Positions 9,001 through 15,460 are shown, counted from the stretch's first letter. The stretch: 32,970 nucleotides of DNA from DASPKW01 sp038244055 (GCA_038244055.1 JBBRTW010000018.1:1-32970); one strand, 5' to 3'. Notes: generated by a model from the sequence alone, not told the origin. Made by a program: numbers and translations.

Positions 9001-10945
9001 TGTTCAGGAGGCCCTTCCACATGATCCCTTCGCTGACCGCGCCGAGAGTGCCGACGGCGAATCCGGGGACGGGAACGATCGGCTGCGTAGGCTGGTTGCC
9101 GGGTTGGGGGGCGTTGACGAATGGATCGATGCGAGTGGTTGCGCGCGGAGTTTGATAAAGAAGGTTGGAGGCGAAGAAGGAGCTGGCCACGCCGGGGTCG
9201 GCATTGCCGAAGTTGTGGTAAGTGGCGTTAAGCCCATTGACGCCGATATTGGCGGGGGCGGCCGAAGCATTCGCATAGCGCAAGCTGATCGTGCCGCCCG
9301 CCAGAAGCAGGTTGGCGCTATCGCCGAGCTTCTGATTGATCTGGACGGTCGCATTGTTGCCCGCGTTGATTGTGCCCGTGTAGCCGGTGTTATTGGTGGC
9401 CGTGCCGGCCGCGTTCGGCGTAGTGCCGAGGGTGAGGGTGGCGGCGGCCGGCGCGGTGACGTTGAGCGTGCCCGAGCCGCTGAGGGCGCCGTCGATGCGG
9501 AAACTGTTGGCGGTGGTGATGGCCTGGAACTGCCGGAGGGCGATGGGGGAGGTGGTCGCGGGGGTGGCGGTGACGGGGCCGGTGTAGTTGGCGGCCGCGT
9601 TGTTGGCGCTGAGGATGCCGCCGGACAGGATGATGTTGTTGCGGTTGGAGGTGTTGCCGGTGGCAAGATCGCCGGTGCCGGTGAGTGTGACGGTCTTGGC
9701 GGCGGTTCCGAAGGAGTCAGCGTTTTGAAACTCGATGGTGCCGTTGGTGATGGCAACGTTGCCGAGGAAGCCGGTGTTGGCGCCCGCGAGTTGGAGCACG
9801 CCGCCGCCGGTCTTGGTGACGGTGCTGCCGGCCATGGAGGTGACGAGCCCCGCGGCGGCGAGAACCTTGCCGCCCGAACCAGTGCCGCCGACGAAAATGG
9901 TGCCGTTGCCGTTGGTCCCCGTGAAGTTGAGGGCCGGAACGAGCGTCAACTGGGCAGCCTGCGTCCATTGGAAGGTGCCGCCATTGTCGACGTTGACGAT
10001 CTGGGCGGAACTTCCGGCGGCGGTGTTGATTTCGTAAATGGAAGTCGCGCCGGAGACGGTGACAGCGCCAGTGCCGACCGCGGTGAGGTTGGTGACGGCG
10101 ACCTTGCCGTTGTTGATGAGCGTGGTGCCGGTGCGGGTACTGGCGGCGCCCAGGTTGAGCGTTCCGGTGCCGATCTTGGTGAGCGAGCCGCCGCCCGAGA
10201 GCGCGCCCGAGAGGGTAAGTACGCCGGCGGCATTGGTGACGTCGACGATGCCGCCGCCGGTGCCCAGGGCGAGGGTGCGGTTTGCGGTGAGATCGACGGC
10301 GGTGGCAGCCGTGAATTGGAGGGTGGAGCCGTTGGCGAGGGCGAGCGTGTTGGTCGCCGAAGCGTCGCCGAGATTGGCCGATGAGCTGAAGCTGAGCACA
10401 CCGCCGTTGATGGTGGTGGTGCCGGTGTAGGTATTGGCGCCGGCCAGGACGAGGGTGCCGTCGCTGATCTTGGTGATGCCCGTGCCCGCCAGCACGGAGG
10501 TGGCGTCAAAGGTGACGATCTTGGTGGGATCGACGGAGATCTGCCCGCTGGTTGCATCGGTGCCCAAGGCGGTGAGGGTGAGTGTGCCCCCGCCGAACGT
10601 GAAGGTATCGGTGAAGGTGAGGCTGTTGGCGACTGCGGTGCCAAGGGTGATGGTGGGCGCTCCACCCGCGCCGGGGGTTCCCAGGGCGAAGAAGACGTCG
10701 GAGGTCGAGGCAGGGGGGGTATCCCAGTTGCCGAGCGTAGCCCAGGAGAAGTCACTGGCGGCACCGGACCAGTTGGATGGGGTGCCGGCCCATGCCGATC
10801 CCGGCGGCAGGACGAGCAGCGCCGCGAGCAAACCCGCGATCGCCCGGCGAAGCAGCGATGGAGAGCGGCCCTTGCCGCGCTTTCGAGACTTGGATGTATG
10901 TGCGAAGACGGAATTCCAGCCCAACCCGACCATTGTGTTCAGCAT
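1..10945 (-). CDS. Giant autotransporter-associated beta-strand repeat protein (3' end outside window)
   Basis: A single minus-strand frame stays open from the ATG at 10945 to the window edge, about 3,650 residues. It opens with a basic, extended signal peptide ending in GSAWA-G (cleavage near residue 53). It then runs as Gly/Thr/Asn/Ala-rich repeats of the type GANTYTGTTTINGGVLSFSS, the signature of autotransporter-associated (PATR) repeats that fold as a right-handed beta helix. A PA14-like domain lies around residues 630-717 (motif GTNDDNYVLIIDG). At least four short non-PATR modules with a GQxIxGxxI core are interspersed. A GGAG Shine-Dalgarno sits 6 nt before the ATG. Cysteine is almost absent, as expected of an exported repeat protein. 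The role is probably adhesin, surface layer or secreted matrix; the substrate is unknown. Whether it ends in a beta-barrel or a PEP-CTERM-type sorting signal cannot be seen. Long plus-strand frames across this region are antisense shadows. Confidence 0.93.
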   Translation of the reverse strand, partial: MLNTMVGLGWNSVFAHTSKSRKRGKGRSPSLLRRAIAGLLAALLVLPPGSAWAGTPSNWSGAASDFSWATLGNWDTPPASTSDVFFALGTPGAGGAPTITLGTAVANSLTFTDTFTFGGGTLTLTALGTDATSGQISVDPTKIVTFDATSVLAGTGITKISDGTLVLAGANTYTGTTTINGGVLSFSSSANLGDASATNTLALANGSTLQFTAATAVDLTANRTLALGTGGGIVDVTNAAGVLTLSGALSGGGSLTKIGTGTLNLGAASTRTGTTLINNGKVAVTNLTAVGTGAVTVSGATSIYEINTAAGSSAQIVNVDNGGTFQWTQAAQLTLVPALNFTGTNGNGTIFVGGTGSGGKVLAAAGLVTSMAGSTVTKTGGGVLQLAGANTGFLGNVAITNGTIEFQNADSFGTAAKTVTLTGTGDLATGNTSNRNNIILSGGILSANNAAANYTGPVTATPATTSPIALRQFQAITTANSFRIDGALSGSGTLNVTAPAAATLTLGTTPNAAGTATNNTGYTGTINAGNNATVQINQKLGDSANLLLAGGTISLRYANASAAPANIGVNGLNATYHNFGNADPGVASSFFASNLLYQTPRATTRIDPFVNAPQPGNQPTQPIVPVPGFAVGTLGAVSEGIMWKGLLNITNAGAYQFSGTNDDNYVLIIDGSQVGTLGVIATNTNIGAAQTLSAGYHSIVVKHTQGGGGGYATLRYTGGAGLDVGTTPVLVGSVANSLKTGSLDPVVNSTAIVVSASSTLDIGTDTNIPALTFTTGASTLTLTSNTISDLTVTGATTLFGGATTTINATSARGIFNGIIGESAANGALTLNGGYVAQFNAINAYTGLTTVSAGQLLLNATGGNSVAGNLTINAANTTGNNGGLVNNVVLQQANQIADTATVTLSNQGILNLGGFNETVGNLAMTGGYINSGTLTIAPATTTLSLGGGFIGANLAGGFSGANGLTKNTTGTLWLAGNNTYTGQTLVTAGILRASSNAALGATGAGNETIVSANASLELLGGISTAEAVTINGVGALQQGFAGGALRNASAANTIGTVTLASASTIEVAAGNLSVAGLDMASNALTIQGAGNLVLNSAMTNTVTFTKNGPGGVFFNYDTNSVFPDATWNAGMLGFNGPQTLGDAGVGGTGYTNATTWRFNSDPGAGTTHVYVNGNKVIAGFNANQTFLDRLSGSGTLALTQDSSNPLDFTNNSFLSLGAVGVVNYSGTITPGAFGYNLGGAAGNAGFGVNQLRVTSTLAGNNVLNINGDVQLTATNTFTGAITIGANGILRTTGNNNLGNVANVVTLNGGTLQVNITSGNAGGLFAHNGNQVGPGNANRIISVGGLGGTIDVPALSGGNTLYSIAGTNALTGSGALTKTGLGFLSINGASDYIGALTIAANGNQVDIRGQGSLANVGSITINSAGLLNVDNTNGLGQGRQPYFAGQYVADRVNNNAAITLNGGSITYTPRGAAGQNAETFGNLALGVGQDAINVTANPTNSVGAVLTFGALTRSVGSTLRIGGNPGTLGAGTAGTPGANNSQITFSGQGAATILPYATQFGTNFVAYSGTAGIGIINPTLTTTTTTAGFVAANIADQTGDLTLAAGNNEVNAFRMSGAATRNLLFAAQTNTLFVTSGGVLSDGNNNARNIGVGGAAIATNTQGQLTAGPLSANASPRELFLHNNSNTMTVFSKIVDNNGQPITVVKDLDGAVTLQPNFNTTATWTTANTTVTLTAGDTTGWLVGQPIFGIANGSFVASIVDATHFTTNGTPSSAGTNAAINVGTPNTFSGGVYITRGQLNSSAAGALGAVLTTSNPTVTVKNAILSLNNINGVTGTVPGGYTGPVYQAIDGGQINLNAGSGTAAGQYTADTERYSISAGSVIYGSGNTTTGAGLNSLTRIASLTSFTAGGQIYLEPGAIVRHNMTNAPDQGTGGLTIKNLGNNADLYFAPGNNGGDLQTVTVGQGTAWKGLSSDRGNLTWNGGTIFANSDFYLQGLLRDGGYSTLSLGGNGSAGTYSIVNNAGRPINAYVIGAVTMEEDSAVRLPSNLTFVVTPGSVLQPNRSAQFGGDPAVGGSGNARLLIQQGGTLDPGNFVNLGASANQNLNPDGTLNGFQNLPYPIISPVNAQTTVEAGGRFLINDVSGIGSAAVGSWTMKTGSVLDLGNANAFFGRGAYSLNPAGPVDTTGLIQAGQFVYEPGVVVRINTDNIYKLSQFVLNEPNGQNAIIEIAGNNRALTNQNNPFIIPVTGTPTIAPENMTLVSGNILTNDSSDRQINLGRGRLILQNGAVLAGTTQTYLNVQQGIEVAAGANITIGSNAIIDGASKLGGVQLLGPNSNVIPATSTFTFLDGTQLAFGAANVWPDTTPLVLPLAVTSFPTTGATTVQPGNGTSLLLNVANFTEITGAVTGNGAIIANQGGAYLGINATSDFSSGIIFKTTNGQNANFVKLGASKLTLTGVSDSVGAVGIAQGELIVSGTGKMAFVENRIQKGGTLTLDNTAAALNDRLGGNAKSIAPMGGTLNLKGNATTAVTENINNLFNSAGNFGQYQGVAGYTFVNITPGAAITTLNVTTLENFQSAGIAQQRSGTWVLRSPTLGNQPGTYATTGLLTMAAGNLANGLIQVQNPNFVSNATFGVGAGAIIGQGGSTVLPTLPNVLGDISPTGQGTGFVTADAVSFINITTTSASTTITLPTGGGAKIRIGMPVTGGGAVANTFVTAIVGDDVTLSNPIGTGAAGSNVNFLDGVRLLTAGEYAATPRNNQSTAQNIKVTGSIDTSGDTRFQTLTLTPGSTLNINGTLPLGSSASRVHLNGGGVFVQSGGSATITGAGANNFLQANTGASLFLHTQGDLNLNARVMTDNAVVKTNAGTLNVGAGAFNVFRGSLQIDDGIVNLGANNSFANIRGQTGSTSNNHLYLNGGTLNLNGNSEMINTLANNNELPGMGGTVTSTTAATLTVTGGGRFSGTVAGAISLDKNANNTLLLTSANTYTGTTTVRAGTLALRDSGTLTSTAGISVQNATLQVDNGYLSNVVNRIAPATPVSLSGGTVNITGGAGLVASQTFNSVAVISGLNALTANAGGSGATEVTINSLTRSAPSPTGTNNGIGGGFVNFVANYGFLGTAGNNTTAARYYVPATVLNDGIIGGWAVVAGSDFATVLPGTTGSGGVGAVGNTADGFRAYDSTDYTAATATQNVNDGSTRGIAASKTINSLRMAPGAAQTVGISGGVTLTIDTGGILTNANQNINFAALNNTSALTSASGELDIWVNQGTTTLNVPITGNVALVKSGPGTLTLNPTSGSLVVGTTNASATVTVPNVSGLSVGQTITGAGIPAGATIATIGTNSITISANATATATVVGTIGTAGNLSNTYTGKTFVNGGTLNLSLNGANGTSILNVPGDLVIQNATTTETVAQQLSTTANITLSGGGRLNMLNAAGVTETLASVTFLDGSSATTSNLDRTAVQVTSTVNLSAPTAITATNTNPSTGYPFIGGNTGIVGFTAPGGVGGGSTLNVNSPTAVNGVLAVGLRFGAKIGAIPSGVPEGGLIKTGTGLLTLDPDQNPSFGAGGVTTAGSNVITGVTGAASLVPGQSIFGSVANSIPANSYVVSSTATTITISQNAAASTANTITAGNVNLFGSPSTLTDVFNIQSGLVRA
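8795..9060 (-). other. PA14-like domain inside the giant protein
   Basis: Reading the minus strand, the segment has the PA14 pattern: MWKGLLNITNAGAYQFSG, then the DDNYVLIIDG acidic turn, then SAGYHSIVVKHTQ and ATLRYTG. PA14 domains are commonly carbohydrate-binding in secreted bacterial proteins, so this may be a binding module within the beta-helical stalk. It lies about 630 residues from the N-terminus. Confidence 0.7.
10787..10945 (-). other. Extended signal peptide of the giant repeat protein
   Basis: The first 53 residues comprise a leader containing WNSVFAHTSKSRKRGKG, a hydrophobic core AIAGLLAALLVLP and a cleavage site after AWA. The long, basic pre-region resembles in layout the extended signal peptide region (ESPR) of large autotransporters and two-partner adhesins, which has a W-N motif followed by a basic stretch before the core. 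This is a similarity of form; sequence homology is not shown. Confidence 0.6.
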
Positions 10946-11805
10946 AACTCTCTCCACTCTCTTCGACAAAACTGCCAACGTCATTTCGCTAACGCCGACA
11001 AACCCTTATTTTGAATGCCATGCATGCTTCGCGCCTATTTGGCATAAACGCTAGCCTCCAATATTCAACTTACGCGATTCCGTTCGATCCTGCCACGGCT
11101 AATTCCTGGAATTAGATATTGCGTACCGGAGTCAGTTAATTATCGCTTTACTGTCAAAACCACAATTCGAAATGAAGAGCAACAACAGTCCAGTTGCGGT
11201 GTGCGCCCACTCATCATCATCTGACCAATAACGTTGCCAACCTTATTAGACGCTGACGGAGCGGCTCGGTCGGTAACACCCTAAATAGTTGTAAACAATG
11301 AGATAAAGTGCGTGTCGCTTCCGATGCAGTCGCCACCCAATCGTGTGAGTTGGCTGACGCCTCGATGGTTAATATCGCAATTGAACGCGGTCGAGAAGAA
11401 GGTCAATATATCAAACGTCGAGCCCATTTCGCGGAAACCCCATGTTGCGGGTGCAATTCAAATTTAATGACAGTTATTTGTATCGCTTAACCGGGTCCGG
11501 AAGATGGGAGGAGTTTGCGGGCGGGCCGGCGACTTTTCAGTTTCCTGTCAAGCGGTGTGCCGTCGCGCAGATCGTCCGCGGCCAGGGCCCGGACTCGTTT
11601 GGCCCGAAGCGTCCGCGGAACGATGCACGCGGCGGATTTTCGTGGGTATGATGTTCATTCATAGGAACGCAACGGTCCGCATCTTCGCCGCCACTGTTTG
11701 CTGCCCAGACTATATTTACCTGAATGACCGCGAAGCATCCGGCAGCGTTCCCGGCCGCCGGCCCGATGAAGCGAGTCCGAAGTAACCGCTGAACCGAGGT
11801 TTCAC
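10946..11805. other. Long intergenic region between two divergent genes
   Basis: About 860 bp separate the giant repeat gene and the nitrilase-family gene. The half nearer the giant gene (roughly 10960-11500) is clearly more AT-rich than the genes around it. It contains a 17-bp palindrome at 11099-11115. A possible plus-strand promoter is TTGAAC at 11381-11386 with AATATA at 11405-11410 (18-bp spacer), and a minus-strand TTGACA lies at 11157-11152 without a convincing -10 partner. Short open frames here show no recognisable protein. I see no RNA gene that I can support. Confidence 0.6.
11099..11115. promoter_or_regulatory. 17-bp perfect palindrome, candidate operator
   Basis: CTAATTCCTGGAATTAG is an 8-bp perfect inverted repeat around one central base, about 155 bp upstream of the giant gene's start. 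It is not followed by a T tract, so a protein-binding site is more likely than a terminator. The binding protein is unknown. Confidence 0.4.
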
Positions 11806-13173
11806 ATGAAAACAAAAGCCATCTCCATCGCAATCTTCACAGCCGCGCTGGCGCTGTGGGCCATGTCGCCGACATCCGCATTCGCGGAAGATGCGCCGGC
11901 CCCCGATGGCTGGACAACCCACGCCCCTCGCGAAGAGATTCGTCCTCAATTCAAGTTCGATGTGAAAGGCGGCCCTGATGCGGCCGGCGCTCTGGTCGCG
12001 CAGGCCGATGCCCAGGAGGGCCAGGCCGGGTGGTGGGAAAAGTCGATGCCCGTGGAGGGTGGAAAGTGGTATCGCTTCTCGGCGCTTCGAAAGACGACGC
12101 AGGTGGAATCGCCGCGGCGGTCGGTCGTCGCACGGGTGATCTGGCAGGATGATAAAGGGCGCAGAGTGCCGGCCGATGACACGGGTGTGGATATTCGCGG
12201 ATCGGGCAAGTCCGGGCCGGCCGAGCCGGAATACCCGGCCGATCAACCCGCCGACAGCGCCGGTTGGACGCCGGTCCAGGGCGTCTACCGCGCTCCCTCG
12301 GCCGCGCGGCGCGCCGTCATCGAACTTCACTTCCGCTGGGCACCGAGTGGGAGCGTGGCGTGGGCCAACATTGCTCTGACCCCAACCGCCGAACCCGGCC
12401 CGCGCAAGGTCCGCCTGGCCACCGTCCATTTCATGCCCAAGGGCCACAAAACCCCGGCCGAGAATTGTCGCATGTACGCGCCGTTCATCGAGGAGGCCGC
12501 GAAACAGAAGGCGGACATGGTCGTGCTCGGCGAGACCATCACCTACGCCGGCACGGGATTGAAAATGGCCGATGTCGCCGAGCCCATCCCCGGCCCATCC
12601 ACGGAATATTTCGCCGGGCTATCCAGGCAGCACGATTTGTATATCGCCGTCAGTCTCGTCGAGCGCGATGGCCGGCTCCTCTACAATACCTGCATCCTCG
12701 TCGGCCCGGATGGAAAGCTCATCGGCAAGTACCGCAAGGTATCGTTGCCGCGCAGCGAGATCGAGGCGGGAATCGAGCCCGGCCGGGAGTATCCGGTTTT
12801 CGACACGCGCTTCGGCAAGGTCGGGATGATGATCTGCTACGATGGCTTTTTTCCCGAAGTGGCCCGTCGTTTGAGCAACAATGGCGCTGAAGTGATCGCC
12901 TGGCCGGTCTGGGGATGCAACCCGCTGCTGGCCTCGGCGCGGGCGTGCGAGAATCACGTGTATATCGTCAGCAGCACGTACACCGAATCGTCATGGAACT
13001 GGGCGATCTCCGGCGTCTACGATCACGAAGGCCATGTGATCGCGCAGGCGAAAGATTGGGGCACGGTGGCGGTGACGGAGGTCGATCTCAACCGCCGCAC
13101 CAACTGGTGGAGCCTGGGTGATTTCAAGGCGGAGATTCCGCGGCATCGGCCGGTGTGGGAAAAGGCGGATTGA
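11806..13173 (+). CDS. Secreted carbon-nitrogen hydrolase (nitrilase superfamily)
   Basis: 455 residues. A signal peptide (residues 1-27, ending TSAFA) is followed by a beta-rich N-terminal module of about 160 residues containing WWEKSMPVEGGKWYRFSALR, which resembles carbohydrate-binding-like domains. The C-terminal CN-hydrolase domain begins near residue 205. The catalytic triad is visible: Glu243 in VVLGETI, Lys311 in GKYRKVSLP and Cys344 in MICYDGFFP. The family hydrolyses amides or nitriles through a cysteine thioester; the substrate cannot be deduced. Export is unusual for nitrilases and suggests an extracytoplasmic or cell-envelope substrate. GAGG lies 9 nt before the ATG. It stands alone, divergent from the giant repeat gene. 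Confidence 0.9.
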   Translation: MKTKAISIAIFTAALALWAMSPTSAFAEDAPAPDGWTTHAPREEIRPQFKFDVKGGPDAAGALVAQADAQEGQAGWWEKSMPVEGGKWYRFSALRKTTQVESPRRSVVARVIWQDDKGRRVPADDTGVDIRGSGKSGPAEPEYPADQPADSAGWTPVQGVYRAPSAARRAVIELHFRWAPSGSVAWANIALTPTAEPGPRKVRLATVHFMPKGHKTPAENCRMYAPFIEEAAKQKADMVVLGETITYAGTGLKMADVAEPIPGPSTEYFAGLSRQHDLYIAVSLVERDGRLLYNTCILVGPDGKLIGKYRKVSLPRSEIEAGIEPGREYPVFDTRFGKVGMMICYDGFFPEVARRLSNNGAEVIAWPVWGCNPLLASARACENHVYIVSSTYTESSWNWAISGVYDHEGHVIAQAKDWGTVAVTEVDLNRRTNWWSLGDFKAEIPRHRPVWEKAD

Positions 13174-13216
13174 GCACTTTTTTCCCACGCAGCCGGTCAT
13201 TCGGGGAGGAATCATC

Positions 13217-13252
13217 ATGCAGTCCGTCGCGGGGGGCCACTTGATCTATTAA
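13217..13252 (+). CDS. Possible 11-codon leader peptide upstream of the sensor kinase
   Basis: A mini-ORF, MQSVAGGHLIY, starts 6 nt after a strong GGGGAGGA Shine-Dalgarno (13203-13210). Its stop codon lies inside the palindrome at 13242-13257. The coupling of a good ribosome site, a very short frame and a palindrome is what a translated leader could look like. No amino acid is over-represented, so classical attenuation is not evident. This could be chance. Confidence 0.3.
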   Translation: MQSVAGGHLIY

Positions 13253-13257
13253 GATCA
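13242..13257. promoter_or_regulatory. Perfect palindrome upstream of the sensor kinase gene
   Basis: TGATCTATTAAGATCA has 6-bp arms and a 4-bp centre, about 75 bp before the kinase start. The outer TTGAT and ATCAT resemble FNR/FixK half-sites, but they are 8 bp apart instead of the 4 bp expected for an FNR box. It could be an operator for the kinase-regulator pair. Confidence 0.4.
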
Positions 13258-13292
13258 TTCGGCCCATATTCATGGTTGTGCAGCGCATCCGA

Positions 13293-13311
13293 CATGGGCA
13301 GGATGCCCATG
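13293..13311. repeat. REP-like hairpin upstream of the sensor kinase
   Basis: CATGGGCAGGATGCCCATG is an 8-bp perfect stem with a GGA loop, ending 19 nt before the kinase ATG. Read on the minus strand it has the same architecture as the hairpins at 26725-26861 (8-bp stem, TCC loop), with paired substitutions at four stem positions. In a transcript it would lie just upstream of the kinase ribosome site (GGAG at 13319-13322). Confidence 0.7.
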
Positions 13312-13330
13312 CTACGATGGAGTTTTCACA

Positions 13331-15460
13331 ATGGCCGACAAACGACGGACGCGAAGTGCGGGATCGTCGGTCGGGCCCATTGATGCCGCGCTCGCCCGGC
13401 AGGCGGCACTGCTGGATCACGTCTTCGATCCCGTCATCATCTGGCGGCTCCCCGGTCCGATCATCTACTGGAATGACGCCGCCCGCGCGCTTTATGGCTA
13501 CACGCGCGAGGAAGCAATCGGCCGAGCCAGTCATGATTTGCTGCGCACCGAATTCCCCAATGGCCTGACCCCGGCCGATATCGAAGCGGCCGTGGCGCAC
13601 GATGGCGAATGGTCCGGCCAGGTCATTCACTGGAGCAAGAACGGCCAGCGCCTGGTCATCGATTCGCGACATAGGGCGACGCTGTTATCCGGCGACGATT
13701 CGCGCAAAAGTCCGGCCAATGCGAATCAACGATGCCGCGTCGTTCTCGAAACCGCCCGCGATGTCACCGAGCGCCGCGGGGCACAGGAAGAATCCGCCCG
13801 CCATGCCCGCCAGCAGGAGAGCATCGCCGTCCTCGGCCGGGCGGCGCTGGAGCGCGATGACCTGTCGGCCCTGATGCGCGAGGCGGTCGAGCGCGTCGTG
13901 GGAGAGCTCGAAGTACCTTACGCGCAGATTTCGGAATTCGTCCCGGCCGGGCGGTCGTTTGTGTTTCAGGCCGGCAGCGGACGCCTGCTGGAATCGCTGG
14001 GGGCCGATGAACTGTCGGCCGCGCTTTCACCGCAATCGGCGTTTACCGTGGCCGCCGGCGAGCCGGTGATCGTGCCGGACATGACTGCCGAGCGGCGGTT
14101 CTTGGCGACGCGCCTGCTTCGCAAGGTCGGCGCGGCCAGTTCGATGAGCGTGGTCATCCGCGCCCACCCGGAGGTGCTGGGCGTTCTGGCGGTCGTCGAC
14201 TGCAATCGCCGCGACTTCACCTCCAATGATGCGCTGTTTTTGCGCGCCGTCGCCAATGTCCTGGCCGGCGCGATCCAGAACGACCGCGTCAAGCGCGCCT
14301 TGCAGGATCGCGGGGCGCGGATGGCGGCGGTGGTCGATACCGCGCTCGAAGGCATCATCACCATCGACGAGCGCGGCATCATCGAATCGGTCAATCCCGC
14401 CGCCTGCCAGATGTTCGGCTACCCCCGCGAAGAAGTCGTCGGCCGAAATGTCAGAATGCTCATGCCCGAGCCTTTCTGCGGCGAACACGATTCGTACATC
14501 AGGAATTACCTCCGCACCGGGCAGGCGCGGATCATCGGCATCGGCCGGGAAGTCGCCGGGCTGCGCAAGGATGGCAGCATCTTCCCGATCCACCTCGGCG
14601 TCAGCGAATTCCGCATCGGCGGCACGCGCATGTTCACCGGGCAGGTGCGCGATATCACCGAGCGCCGCCGACTGGAGCGCGAGATCCTCGAAGTCGGCTC
14701 GCAGGAGCAATTGCGCATCGGCCAGGATTTACACGATGGGCTGTGCCAGGAATTGACGGGCGTCTCCTTCGCGCTTCAAGTCCTCGGCCAAAAACTGGCC
14801 GCGCGGACCGCGCCCGAGACGGCCAGCATCCGCAAGATCGCCGAGCTCGTCGATCAGTCGATGAGCCACGCCCGCGCCCTGGCGCACGGCTTGCAGCCGG
14901 TAACGCTCGATGCCTCCGGCCTCGAATCCGCGCTACAGGAACTGGCCGCCAAAACCCAGCGGCTCTTTCGCGTCTCCTGCCTGCTGGTCAGCGATGGGCC
15001 GGTGCTGGTACACGACAACCTCATCGCCACGCACGTTTACCGCATCGCCCAGGAAGCCATCGGCAACGCGCTCAAGCACGGCAAAGCCAAGACGATCGCG
15101 CTGGATCTCGGCGCGCAGCGCGGGCAGCTTCATCTGACCATCAGCGATGATGGCGTCGGCCTGCAGCAAACTTCCGGCGACGGTAAGGGCATTGGGCTGC
15201 GCACCATGGCGTATCGCGCCAGCGTGGTTGGTGGTATGCTGGATATTCGTCCCGGCGAGCGCGGCGGAACGGTTGTCACCTGCACGATTCCGCTCCGGCA
15301 GGCGGTAGTCGACAGCGGGAAATTGGCGAGGGTTTCAGCAGATGGCGGCAAAATCCAAAAGCGGCAGCCAGCCGCGAAAGCGAAAAATATTCCTCGTCGA
15401 CGATCACCCGATCGTCCGCGAGCGCCTGGCCGAGCTCATCGCCCAGGAAGCGGATCTTGA
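13331..15460 (+). CDS. PAS-GAF-PAS sensor histidine kinase with FixL-like haem PAS domain
   Basis: 709 residues, no membrane segment, so cytoplasmic. Domains in order: PAS (about 25-150), GAF (165-320), second PAS (330-450), HisKA_3-type dimerisation domain with phospho-acceptor His468 in QDLHDG, and a HATPase domain (565-655) with N-box AIGNALKHG and G-boxes SDDGVGL and GKGIGL. The second PAS matches FixL closely: His386 in EHDSYIRNY and Arg406 in IIGIGREVAG are 20 residues apart, the spacing of haem-ligand His200 and distal Arg220 in Bradyrhizobium FixL. It is therefore probably a haem-based oxygen sensor, but on a NarX-type kinase core. The catalytic part ends near residue 658; the last ~50 residues (Arg/Pro-rich) overlap the regulator gene in another frame. 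GGAG lies 8 nt before the ATG. Likely partner: the downstream regulator; likely target: the nearby cbb3 operon. Confidence 0.92.
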   Translation: MADKRRTRSAGSSVGPIDAALARQAALLDHVFDPVIIWRLPGPIIYWNDAARALYGYTREEAIGRASHDLLRTEFPNGLTPADIEAAVAHDGEWSGQVIHWSKNGQRLVIDSRHRATLLSGDDSRKSPANANQRCRVVLETARDVTERRGAQEESARHARQQESIAVLGRAALERDDLSALMREAVERVVGELEVPYAQISEFVPAGRSFVFQAGSGRLLESLGADELSAALSPQSAFTVAAGEPVIVPDMTAERRFLATRLLRKVGAASSMSVVIRAHPEVLGVLAVVDCNRRDFTSNDALFLRAVANVLAGAIQNDRVKRALQDRGARMAAVVDTALEGIITIDERGIIESVNPAACQMFGYPREEVVGRNVRMLMPEPFCGEHDSYIRNYLRTGQARIIGIGREVAGLRKDGSIFPIHLGVSEFRIGGTRMFTGQVRDITERRRLEREILEVGSQEQLRIGQDLHDGLCQELTGVSFALQVLGQKLAARTAPETASIRKIAELVDQSMSHARALAHGLQPVTLDASGLESALQELAAKTQRLFRVSCLLVSDGPVLVHDNLIATHVYRIAQEAIGNALKHGKAKTIALDLGAQRGQLHLTISDDGVGLQQTSGDGKGIGLRTMAYRASVVGGMLDIRPGERGGTVVTCTIPLRQAVVDSGKLARVSADGGKIQKRQPAAKAKNIPRRRSPDRPRAPGRAHRPGSGS

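Noticed and set aside
1307..10384. Long plus-strand open frames (for example 1307-3532 and 6959-10384)
   Set aside because: They are codon-aligned antisense of the giant repeat gene, rich in Gly/Ala/Val/Asp with no domain, and arise from its codon bias.
11152..11157. Minus-strand TTGACA as a -35 element of the giant gene
   Set aside because: At 16-18 bp spacing there is no acceptable -10 hexamer; the nearby GATAAT is only 7 bp away.
11308..11833. Short overlapping frames in the large intergenic gap
   Set aside because: No family motif, several overlapping phases on both strands, and no convincing ribosome site.
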